Shown here: positions 7,399 through 13,924 of the stretch, piece after piece
Position numbering within the stretch: the first letter of the stretch is position 1
Layout: each line of letters starts with the position of its first letter
NCBI GenBank assembly: GCA_947502805.1
Contig: CANNBR010000002.1
Span: 1-30,794 of the forward strand
From: a bacterium
GTDB lineage: Bacteria; Babelota; Babeliae; Babelales; CAIQNR01
Direction: 5' to 3'
Length of the DNA stretch: 30,794 bases
Notes under the pieces: model-generated
Database searches by the model: none
The model's input: the letters and a program-made list of their open reading frames with translations, nothing else
What the model was told of the DNA's origin: nothing
Program-made: the position numbers and the translations under genes

Positions 7399-7426
7399 TT
7401 GACAACCCCTCCTAATCACCTATTCT
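7399..7426 (+). promoter_or_regulatory. Likely sigma70 promoter for the exported HAD-like gene
   Basis: TTGACA (7399-7404), 16-nt spacer, TATTCT (7421-7426). It would leave a leader of about 100 nt before the ATG at 7537. That leader holds a small ACCTAT/ATAGGT inverted repeat overlapping the -10 region and no ORF. Confidence 0.5.
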
Positions 7427-7536
7427 TATGGATAGGTTATATTGTTAGCATCTACCATCGCCTATCTGCCACCGCTTAAAAAAAGCTAAGGCACATACAA
7501 AGCTATGGCGGACTTGCTGCAGTTTATGGAGGTATC

Positions 7537-8301
7537 ATGAAAATAAACTATTTCGTTATTATTTTAGCGTTCTGTACTTCACAGGCTGTACAAAAACCAG
7601 AAAAAACTTTGTATCTTTCTAAATCGTTCACTACCGAACAAGAAGCTCAGAAAGCCTTGTCTCGTGGTGGATTTTTTTTATTTGATATCCATGGGGTTCT
7701 TTTTAAAAACAAGGGAAAGTACCTTAAAGCTTTCAAACAACTTAAAAACAAAAAGAAATTTCTTAAGCAAACCATAAAAGCAGTTTTTTCTAAAAAAGCT
7801 CGCAACGAATATCGAAAACTCAAAAAGGAAGGTAATAAAATTACCGAGAGAAAATTTGATACGGCAAAAGAGTATCTATATCTTCACACAGAGCTTATCG
7901 ATTTTTCGAACAATATTTTTACCCCCAATAAACAGATGCAACAGCTTCTGACTGAATTGAAAAATAAAGGTTATGAGCTGTACCTACTTTCAAACATCGG
8001 CACTATAACATTAGACCGTTTAGCAGTTCAGTATCCTGATTTTTTCAGTATTATGACTGATACAAAAAACACCATTAACAGAACATCTACTGAAACCGGA
8101 AACTTTGTCTGGAAGCCTCGTCTTGATGCCTATTCCCAAGCGCTTACTACTATCAATAAACCTGGTGATGCTCATCTTGCTATTTTTGTGGATGACAGTT
8201 TAGCAAACGTTAAAGCAGCACATGAAGCTGGATTAAATGCCATTCACTTTATATCGTACCCGCAGTGTTTCCATGATATTAATGCTCTTTTAAAACTTTA
8301 A
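7537..8301 (+). CDS. Exported HAD-like (YihX-type) hydrolase, paralogue 1
   Basis: 254 aa. Residues 1-17 look like a short signal peptide, so the enzyme is probably periplasmic or secreted. HAD signatures: FDIHGVLF with nucleophile Asp50, the LLSN box (Ser152), Lys193 in VWKPRLDAY and FVDD (Asp219-Asp220) followed by NVKAAHEAG. The second motif I aspartate is replaced by His52. E. coli YihX, a sugar-phosphate phosphatase with a similar C-terminal half, also lacks this Asp (FDLGNV), so the protein may still be active. A very lysine-rich insert (about 56-107) forms the cap. GGAGG precedes the ATG. The gene at 8449 is a clear paralogue without a signal peptide. Confidence 0.78.
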   Translation: MKINYFVIILAFCTSQAVQKPEKTLYLSKSFTTEQEAQKALSRGGFFLFDIHGVLFKNKGKYLKAFKQLKNKKKFLKQTIKAVFSKKARNEYRKLKKEGNKITERKFDTAKEYLYLHTELIDFSNNIFTPNKQMQQLLTELKNKGYELYLLSNIGTITLDRLAVQYPDFFSIMTDTKNTINRTSTETGNFVWKPRLDAYSQALTTINKPGDAHLAIFVDDSLANVKAAHEAGLNAIHFISYPQCFHDINALLKL

Positions 8302-8389
8302 TCAGAACATTCCTTGATGCACTAGGAAATGGGAAACTTATCATCAATTAAAGAAAAACTGTTACAGAATAACAAATCTTTCTGATAAG

Positions 8390-8424
8390 CTGGGTGTTCT
8401 ATTATTAAAGTGCCCAGTTTTTTT
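8390..8424 (+). terminator. Rho-independent terminator between the two HAD-like paralogues
   Basis: CTGGGT (8390-8395) pairs with GCCCAG (8412-8417, one T-G pair), followed by seven T (8418-8424). The upstream GTG that could start the next gene (8410) lies inside this hairpin, which favours the downstream ATG at 8449. Confidence 0.6.
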
Positions 8425-8448
8425 ACCTCATTACCAAAGAAAGAAACT

Positions 8449-9159
8449 ATGCTTTACATCAGCAAAACATTTTCAAACCTTCAAGAAGCACAAGCTACTC
8501 TTTCTATATCTGGTGTTTTTATTTTTGATATTCATCAAGTTTTATTTCATCGCAAAGGGTTACTGCCTCTCGTACGTGGCATTTTTAAAATCAAAAAAAA
8601 ACCTCGCACTTTTAAAGAAGGAGTCACCACCCTTTTTTCTCCCAAAAGTTGGAGGTTTTTGCATGGGCGATACCAAGAAGGCAATCGAATCACCGAAGCA
8701 TATCTTAATGCGGCTAAACAACATGCACAGTTGCATTCAGAACTTTTAGACTATTCAAATAATATCTACACCCCTGATCATAACATGCATGAACTTCTTA
8801 AAAATCTTAAAAACTATGGTCATGAATTATATCTACTTTCCAATATTGGCAAGGCAACACTTGAACGGCTTCAACAAGAACATCCAGATTATTTTGCTCT
8901 GATGAATGACCCTCAAAATACTATTAATCGCAATTCTCTTGAAACTGATTCATTTATATGGAAACCCCAAAAAGCTGCTTATCAAGAATCATTGAGCATC
9001 ATTGGCAAGCTTGAAAACCCTCATCACACGATTTTTATTGATGATACCTGCCACAATATCCATGCCGCTCATGAACTTGGTATGAATGCAATCCTTTTTA
9101 AGTCAGCCGCACAATGCAAAAGAGATGTTATGAATCTTCTTGGAAAAGAAGATTTGTAA
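8449..9159 (+). CDS. HAD-like (YihX-type) hydrolase, paralogue 2, no signal peptide
   Basis: 236 aa from the ATG at 8449 (MLYISKTF), which aligns with residue 24 onward of the upstream paralogue (TLYLSKSF). A longer form from GTG 8410 adds 13 residues but no hydrophobic stretch, so this copy is probably cytoplasmic. Motifs match its neighbour: FDIHQVLF (Asp27, with His29 where Asp is usual), LLSNIG, IWKPQKAAY and FIDD. The two proteins agree over their whole mature length, including the NNIYTP/NNIFTP and NTINR segments, so they arose by tandem duplication. One has gained or lost an export signal. Substrate unknown. Confidence 0.78.
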   Translation: MLYISKTFSNLQEAQATLSISGVFIFDIHQVLFHRKGLLPLVRGIFKIKKKPRTFKEGVTTLFSPKSWRFLHGRYQEGNRITEAYLNAAKQHAQLHSELLDYSNNIYTPDHNMHELLKNLKNYGHELYLLSNIGKATLERLQQEHPDYFALMNDPQNTINRNSLETDSFIWKPQKAAYQESLSIIGKLENPHHTIFIDDTCHNIHAAHELGMNAILFKSAAQCKRDVMNLLGKEDL

Positions 9160-9524
9160 GCAGAAGAACTTTCTCTTCTTCATCAACAAGATATCTCCGC
9201 TCTACAGAAAGAACTGCATAAGAATCTTTATTCTTCCAATAATAGTTTTCTGTTGCGCTCTGCGCGCGGCACCAGATGGGATGCTTGCCCATCCCTCTGG
9301 ACTCTAAGGCAAAAACCATTCCTGTTTTATTCCCTTTTACAGATATGATCCGGAAGCGTTGCTCCCGCTTCCTGCTGCATACGCCGTCATTACACTCCGA
9401 TGATATGCTCGATGATATCCTGACATGGACTATTATTTTGTAATTTGTGTCATTCCCAGAGAGCAAAGTGAACGGTAAGGGAACCTTTGAATAAATAACA
9501 GTCCGTTAGTGTTCGAATAAGCTC
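9160..9524. other. Gene-free stretch with several hairpins
   Basis: I see no convincing gene here. CCAGA-t-GGGATG pairs with CATCCC-TCTGG at 9272-9300 (11 bp, one bulge). GGAAGCG/CGCTTCC pair at 9352-9372 (7 bp). A degraded relative of the dispersed repeat lies at about 9449-9485 (GTCATTCCCAGAG, AAAGTGAACG, AAGGGAACC). The minus-strand ORF spanning 9128-9466 crosses these palindromes, overlaps the HAD gene and has no recognisable domain. Confidence 0.5.
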
Positions 9525-9626
9525 ATATAAAAGATCAGCAAACTACTTATTATGGTTCCTAAATTATAGCGATAGCATATGCAAACAGATCTTTATTATA
9601 GTGAGAAAAATTGTATTTCTTTTTAA
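9525..9626 (+). pseudogene. Remnant of a duplicated SSS-symporter promoter and 5' end
   Basis: Positions 9525-9602 align by eye with 13872-13947, the upstream region and first codons of the symporter gene: TATAAAAGATCAG with TATAAAAGGTCAG, then ATGCAAACAGATCTTTATTATAG with ATGCAGACTGATCTTTTTATAG in the same order. The remnant encodes MQTDLYYSEKNCISF and a stop (9579-9626), sharing only MQTDL with the real gene. From about 9605 the sequence switches to the leader shared by the exported-protein family. This looks like a duplication followed by deletion; a short leader peptide is a less likely alternative. Confidence 0.6.
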
Positions 9627-9640
9627 TACTAAGGCTGTCC

Positions 9641-10171
9641 ATGAAGAAAATAATGTTTTTTGTCTTTTCTTTTGCACTTTGTACAAATATTTTAAATGGG
9701 GCGGCTCCCTTTCACTATCCTGAATCCAATTTTCATATCATTCTGCCAGATTTCAGTCCCCACTATCCTGGTTTTTTCCAGCGGCTCATCCTGCCAAATA
9801 ATGCTTCTGCAAAGATTTGTAAAGCTCATGCATCATTATCTAGTAATGGACTTATTACTGAAAGAGATAAAAGTATTCATCAAGTAATGAATCAAGCAGA
9901 GGATCTTATTAATCATGGCCAAAAAACATACCAACTTGGATCATTTGAAAATGAAAACGAGCGTTCTCTTATCTTTGAGATTTTAACCTGTCAGCTTATG
10001 CAATTAAATATTGAGGGAGTTGACGATAAAGGCAATCTTGCTCCAGAGTTGTCAGTTCTTAATGATTTTTTTATTCACGATAAAGAGAAACACCAGATCG
10101 TTCCATTACATAGCCTTCCTATTTGGCCTCTTTGCCACGTAGTAACTAATTGGATATCTGACTTCTCATAA
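9641..10171 (+). CDS. Exported HGQKTGQL-family protein, member 1
   Basis: 176 aa from ATG 9641 (MKKIMFFVFSF), preferred over a TTG at 9611 because it gives a clean signal peptide (1-21) and aligns with three paralogues downstream. A short variable region is followed by a probably helical domain (about 58-145): KAHASLSSNG, then HGQKTYQL at 92-99 and the ILTCQLMQLNIEGVD block, ending VLNDFF. The C-terminal ~25 residues are hydrophobic and unlike the others. No known family is recognised. It keeps the common leader (a T-run then CTAAGG before the ATG) but lacks the TTGAAA-N18-TACTAT promoter of members 2-4, which is replaced by the symporter-derived segment. Confidence 0.7.
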   Translation: MKKIMFFVFSFALCTNILNGAAPFHYPESNFHIILPDFSPHYPGFFQRLILPNNASAKICKAHASLSSNGLITERDKSIHQVMNQAEDLINHGQKTYQLGSFENENERSLIFEILTCQLMQLNIEGVDDKGNLAPELSVLNDFFIHDKEKHQIVPLHSLPIWPLCHVVTNWISDFS

Positions 10172-10224
10172 AGTAAAAGGCGATGGGGTCCTACATTGAG
10201 CCTATGTCACATATATTATTCCAC

Positions 10225-10254
10225 TTAAAAATATAAATAATTACTATATACTGT
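10225..10254 (+). promoter_or_regulatory. Promoter of exported family member 2
   Basis: TTAAAA (10225-10230), 18-nt spacer, TACTGT (10249-10254). The layout, spacing and surrounding bases match those upstream of members 3 and 4, which supports it as a conserved family promoter. Confidence 0.55.
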
Positions 10255-10297
10255 TTCTATATGGAAATTATTTCCCTTTTTAACCCTAAGGACAATT

Positions 10298-10921
10298 ATG
10301 AATAAAATAATATTTTTTGCCTTTTTTCTTGCATTAAGCACAAATATACTAAAAAGCATGACTCCAATTATCCATAAAGAAGAATATGCACTTGCTGACT
10401 TTCCACCTGACTTCCCAGCTAATCCTTCTCCTTTTGATCTACCCCTTTCTAGCTTCTTAACTACGGACTTCTCTTTTGCCGCTAAGCTCTTCTCTGACAA
10501 GAATCAAGTCCCTCGCTTTCGCGGCTATCAGATAATCGACCAACCAGAACATTGTTCTTCAATAGCTCATGCAGCCATTCAGTTATTATATAATGGCGAA
10601 GTTATTGCTTCCGATATGACAAAAAATATAGATAAAGCTTTCAATAGAGCATGTATACTTATTACTCATGGTCAAAAAACAGGCCAGCTCAGATCGTTTA
10701 GAAAAGGAAGTGATCATTTCCTTTTTCCTAAAATTTTAGCCATTCAGCTCATGCAATTAAATATATCTGAAGTCAATGAGAATGGACGCCTTGATCCAAG
10801 ACTAACGGTACTTAATGACTTTATTGCTGAAAATCAGGATGATTGCAACATTAAACCTCTTATTGAAGATAGAGATGACAAACAGCAAGTTTCGAAAAGT
10901 CGTAAGCTAGCTTTTAATTAA
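10298..10921 (+). CDS. Exported HGQKTGQL-family protein, member 2
   Basis: 207 aa. A signal peptide (1-21) is followed by a Pro/Phe/Asp-rich linker (about 30-65), then VPRFRGYQI (71-79), which is shared only with member 3. The family core (about 88-176) has HGQKTGQL at 124-131, the ILAIQLMQLNI block and LDPRLTVLNDF. The tail is charged. The shared 5' leader (a T-run, CCTAAGG, ATG) provides the ribosome binding site. Function unknown: no catalytic triad, metal-binding cluster or known fold is visible. The ISAs1 element has inserted 34 bp after its stop codon. Confidence 0.72.
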   Translation: MNKIIFFAFFLALSTNILKSMTPIIHKEEYALADFPPDFPANPSPFDLPLSSFLTTDFSFAAKLFSDKNQVPRFRGYQIIDQPEHCSSIAHAAIQLLYNGEVIASDMTKNIDKAFNRACILITHGQKTGQLRSFRKGSDHFLFPKILAIQLMQLNISEVNENGRLDPRLTVLNDFIAENQDDCNIKPLIEDRDDKQQVSKSRKLAFN

Positions 10922-10961
10922 TGAAAATCATTTTGCTTATTAAGCTTGCCTTGATCAGGGC

Positions 10962-12070
10962 CTACGCATGAAAAATTTTTGACAGACAGAAAATAAGATA
11001 TTTGAAAGACATAGCATTTTTTCTCATAACGCTCTTAATGGACTGACTAGGCTTTTCTTTAGCCTTTCCAGCAATGTTTAAAGCCCACTTTCTCAGAGTG
11101 CTTATATTTTCTGCTGCATTATCATTTCTTATGCATGCTTTATCTTCATTAAAAACAACATCTAATCGCCAGTGGAGCTTGTTTTCGATTCCCCAATGTT
11201 CTCGCGCAATCTCATTAAGTTGATCTCCATTTAGAGGCAGAGAAGATATATAAAATCTTCTTTCAGAGGTTTCTTTTCCATTTCTAATAATTTTACTTTT
11301 GACCATTCCAATTGATCGCAGTCCTGGCAAATTATGGTTTTTTTGAATTTGCTCAATCTTATTACTAGTAGATGCAATTCGCATTTCAATTCTGCCGTGA
11401 CCTTTGTTGGTTTGTTCGCTAGTAAATTCGCATGATTCTTGCTTATGAAAAAAAACTATAACATCTTCGTGAAGCCTTCCTTGATTGCCTTTTAAAAAAA
11501 TAACATAATCGCCATCTTTCTTTATTATTTGATCACAAATGGCTCTTTGAGCCCCCATCGCATCAATTGTTACAACCTTGCTTTCAAGATCTAGGAGATC
11601 AAGAAGCTTTGGAATAGCAGTAATTTCATTTGATTTTTTATGCACTTTTTCTTGAGCAATTACCAATTGATTTTTCTGACACCAAGCGCTAACCATATAT
11701 AAAGGACTATCCTGTCCGCTATTTCGAATTGTTTTTCCATCTACACAAATAATTTTTGACGGCAAATCCATAATGGTTTGTGTAAATTCATAAAATGCTT
11801 TTTGAAATTGAGTTGGCGAAATTGAATCCCAAAATCGTTGATATGTATCGTGACTTGCAAATCCACTTGGGAATTCAAAATATTTTGAAAGTTCTTCAAG
11901 ATGACTTTCTGTAAAATCTTGAATTCCACTAAAGCTATCAATGCCCGATAACGCAGCTAGAAAGGTTGTTCCAACAATCGTTGTAAACGGATGGCGTTGA
12001 TTTCTGGAAGACCTAGGATCATCGACTTGTTTGAATATTTCTTTAAGTTTTTTTCTAATTTTTCTTTCAC
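10962..12070 (-). CDS. ISAs1-family transposase, needs a -1 frameshift near its start
   Basis: DDE transposase. The uninterrupted frame covers nearly the whole protein. Counting from the internal Met at 11771, the catalytic triad is Asp11 (VDGKT), Asp70 (TIDAMG) and Glu196 (HWGIENKLHW). Upstream of that Met the same frame stays open to about 12095 and encodes a family-typical N-terminus (DDPRSSRNQRHPF), but holds no ATG, GTG or TTG. A good start does exist in the neighbouring frame: GTG at 12070 with GAGGAG five nt before it. A -1 shift at the A7C run (12054-12047) joins the two and gives a 369-aa protein of normal length. Either a one-base deletion has broken the gene, or frameshifting at this slippery sequence expresses it. 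Without a shift the GTG frame stops at 11957. Confidence 0.85.
12047..12054 (-). other. Candidate -1 slippery heptamer A AAA AAC in the transposase
   Basis: In the GTG-initiated frame the codons are GAA AAA AAC, so the heptamer A AAA AAC is in the exact register required for tandem -1 slippage, and the -1 frame is the transposase frame. I did not find an obvious strong downstream hairpin by eye. A simple deletion in the A-run would look the same. Confidence 0.45.
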
Positions 12071-12179
12071 GATTTCTCCTCTTGCTTAAAACTTGAGGAT
12101 CTTACCTTAAAAAACTGCTTCTGTCTCAATATTTTTCATGCGTAGGCCCTGTTGCCTTGACTTATCTGCATTATTCTAC

Positions 12180-12209
12180 TTGAAAATTAAAAAAATCACT
12201 ATATACTAT
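12180..12209 (+). promoter_or_regulatory. Promoter of exported family member 3
   Basis: TTGAAA (12180-12185), 18-nt spacer, TACTAT (12204-12209), in an ~85-bp upstream segment strongly similar to that of member 4. It sits 28 bp to the right of the IS end. Confidence 0.6.
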
Positions 12210-12259
12210 ACCTAGAGAGAATGTTTCTCTTTGCAATTTTTTTAACTTTAAGGTTATCT

Positions 12260-13138
12260 ATGAAGAAAACAATGTTTTTTATTTTTTCTCTTGCATTATG
12301 CACAAGCATGCTAAAGAGCATGACTCCGCCTTCCGCCAAACTTTCTATTTCTTCATTATCCCCCACTACTAATTCCTTCGATTTTGAACTATCCCCCATT
12401 AACTCCTCCTTCGTTGCCGACTTTTCATTCTTTACCGACAATCCACTTCCCACCGACCTTCGCTTCGCCTCTAGATTCCCAACTTCTGACGCTATAGCTT
12501 CTGATTTTCCCACTTCTGGCGCTCTCGTTTCTAACACCCTCATTTCTAATTTGCTCGCTTCTTATCCTCAAGCTATTATCATCACTTCAGATATCCTCTC
12601 TACTGCTGACTTCTTTCTCGCTGATATTAATCAAGTTCCCAGCTTTCGCGGTTGGCAGATCGGCCTACCAAGAAATTATTCTTTAATTACTTCTAGAGCC
12701 ATTACATCATTACCTAGTTGTAGATTTATTACTCACGAGATGGCAGAAAATATAGGTCAAGCTTTCAGTAAAGCACTGATGCTTATTGATCATGGCCAAA
12801 AAACAGGACAGCTAGAATCATTTAGCAAAGGAGGCAATGACTATCTCCTTATTCCTGAACTTTTAGCCATCCAACTCCTGTATTTAAATATTCCTGGAAT
12901 TAATAACGAGGGACATCTTGACCCAAGACTGACAGTTCTTGATGATTTTATTATTGACACCAAAGAAGCTCATAACATCACACCTTTCATTGAAGATGAA
13001 CCACAACAAAAAAAACAATCTTTATCTCGCGCACTATTATTCACTAATGCGGAGACGCCAAAGCTTAATTTTTCTAGCGATGATAAAATCACAGAAAGTG
13101 AAGATTATGAATTACAAGCCTTTCCAGATAACATATAA
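12260..13138 (+). CDS. Exported HGQKTGQL-family protein, member 3 (long form)
   Basis: 292 aa from ATG 12260, chosen over an upstream in-frame start because it gives the family signal peptide (1-21) right after the shared CTTTAAGG leader. Residues about 25-115 are a Ser/Thr/Pro/Phe-rich low-complexity extension with an internal repeat (ASRFPTSDAI, ASDFPTSGAL), absent from members 1 and 4. Then come VPSFRGWQI (127-134), as in member 2, and the family core (about 143-250) with HGQKTGQL at 178-185 and LDPRLTVLDDF. The acidic tail is the longest in the family. The extension could be a surface stalk or a disordered secretion segment; that is inference. Confidence 0.72.
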   Translation: MKKTMFFIFSLALCTSMLKSMTPPSAKLSISSLSPTTNSFDFELSPINSSFVADFSFFTDNPLPTDLRFASRFPTSDAIASDFPTSGALVSNTLISNLLASYPQAIIITSDILSTADFFLADINQVPSFRGWQIGLPRNYSLITSRAITSLPSCRFITHEMAENIGQAFSKALMLIDHGQKTGQLESFSKGGNDYLLIPELLAIQLLYLNIPGINNEGHLDPRLTVLDDFIIDTKEAHNITPFIEDEPQQKKQSLSRALLFTNAETPKLNFSSDDKITESEDYELQAFPDNI

Positions 13139-13266
13139 TCTAAAAGCTTATCGGATAAGCACTAAGTGTGTTGATTAGCATTATTTATAGTATGCTAACA
13201 TTAATTGACTTGTGACCTTAAGCCTATTAGCTCTCAATCGGCTTAAAGCAATTTATAATATCCCAC

Positions 13267-13296
13267 TTGAAAATTAAAAAAATCACTGTAAACTAT
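13267..13296 (+). promoter_or_regulatory. Promoter of exported family member 4
   Basis: TTGAAA (13267-13272), 18-nt spacer, AACTAT (13291-13296). Position and flanks match the promoters of members 2 and 3. The preceding intergenic stretch holds a GCTTATC/GATAAGC hairpin (13146-13160) and TTAAGCC/GGCTTAA (13218-13246), either of which could end the upstream transcript. Confidence 0.55.
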
Positions 13297-13347
13297 ATCT
13301 AAAGGGAATGTCTCTCTTTGTAACGTTTTTTAACACTAAGGAAATCT

Positions 13348-13842
13348 ATGAAGAAAATAATTTTTTTTACTTTTGTACTTTGTGCAAATATTGTGAATGG
13401 GGCAAATCCACAACCTTATCAAGTCCAACTACCTGCTGATGCTTCTGTAAGGGTTGCTCTTGCTCATCAAGCCTTAAATGGTAATGGTGTAGTTGCTACT
13501 CCTGAGACATATCACGCAAAACTGTTGCGAGCACATGCACTTATTAAATATGGTCAAGAAACTGGCCAGATCAATCAATTTAATAAAAAAGATCACCCCC
13601 TTATGCTTAGAATTTTAACTATTCAACTTCTGCAATTAAACAGTTGGGGACTTGATAATAATGACCACCTTAATCTAGTGACTTTGACTTGTCTTCATCC
13701 TTTTTATGTTGAAAATCCACTCGCTTATAATATCTTTCCCTTTGATGGTCATAACATTCAACCAATAGCTCCCATGGCGTTAAATTTTAATAATGCTGGA
13801 CCAATAGAACCACTGTTCGGTCAGTTGCATATAATTGGCTAA
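13348..13842 (+). CDS. Exported HGQKTGQL-family protein, member 4 (short, diverged)
   Basis: 164 aa with a signal peptide (1-18, MKKIIFFTFVLCANIVNG). There is almost no linker before the core: AHQALNGNGVV aligns with the corresponding helix of the others, followed by the diverged motif YGQETGQI (68-75), ILTIQLLQLN and a degraded equivalent of the LTVLNDF segment (VTLTCLHPF). The C-terminus (about 125-164) is Asn/Pro-rich. Its upstream region is one of the best conserved in the family although the protein is the most diverged, which hints at shared regulation. It lies 82 bp before the symporter. Unknown function. Confidence 0.7.
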   Translation: MKKIIFFTFVLCANIVNGANPQPYQVQLPADASVRVALAHQALNGNGVVATPETYHAKLLRAHALIKYGQETGQINQFNKKDHPLMLRILTIQLLQLNSWGLDNNDHLNLVTLTCLHPFYVENPLAYNIFPFDGHNIQPIAPMALNFNNAGPIEPLFGQLHIIG

Positions 13843-13924
13843 AGCCTATGCCATAGGTAAAATCGCTATCCTTATAAAAGGTCAGTAAACTGTTTATTTT
13901 ATCTCTTTAAAATAAAGGTAATGT

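Larger units (their letters stand above)
10956..12151 (-). mobile_element. ISAs1-family insertion sequence, 1196 bp
   Basis: Both ends carry the inverted repeat CAGGGCCTACGCATGAAAAA (left 10956-10975, right 12132-12151), with similarity continuing a few bases inward. Flanking 10-bp target duplications match at nine positions: TTGCCTTGAT (10946-10955) and TTGCCTTGAC (12152-12161). One transposase fills the element on the minus strand and its stop lies inside the left terminal repeat, as usual for this family. It has landed between exported-family members 2 and 3 and upstream of the member 3 promoter, which it leaves intact. Confidence 0.93.

Noticed and set aside
9352..9372. GGAAGCG/CGCTTCC hairpin as a terminator for the HAD gene
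   Set aside because: It is about 190 nt after the stop and no T-run follows.
9128..9466. 112-aa minus-strand ORF after the second HAD gene
   Set aside because: It overlaps the HAD gene, spans two palindromes and a decayed repeat, and has no recognisable features.
12199..12543. 114-aa minus-strand ORF over exported family member 3
   Set aside because: Antisense to the signal peptide and low-complexity region of a well-supported gene; it also covers that gene's promoter.
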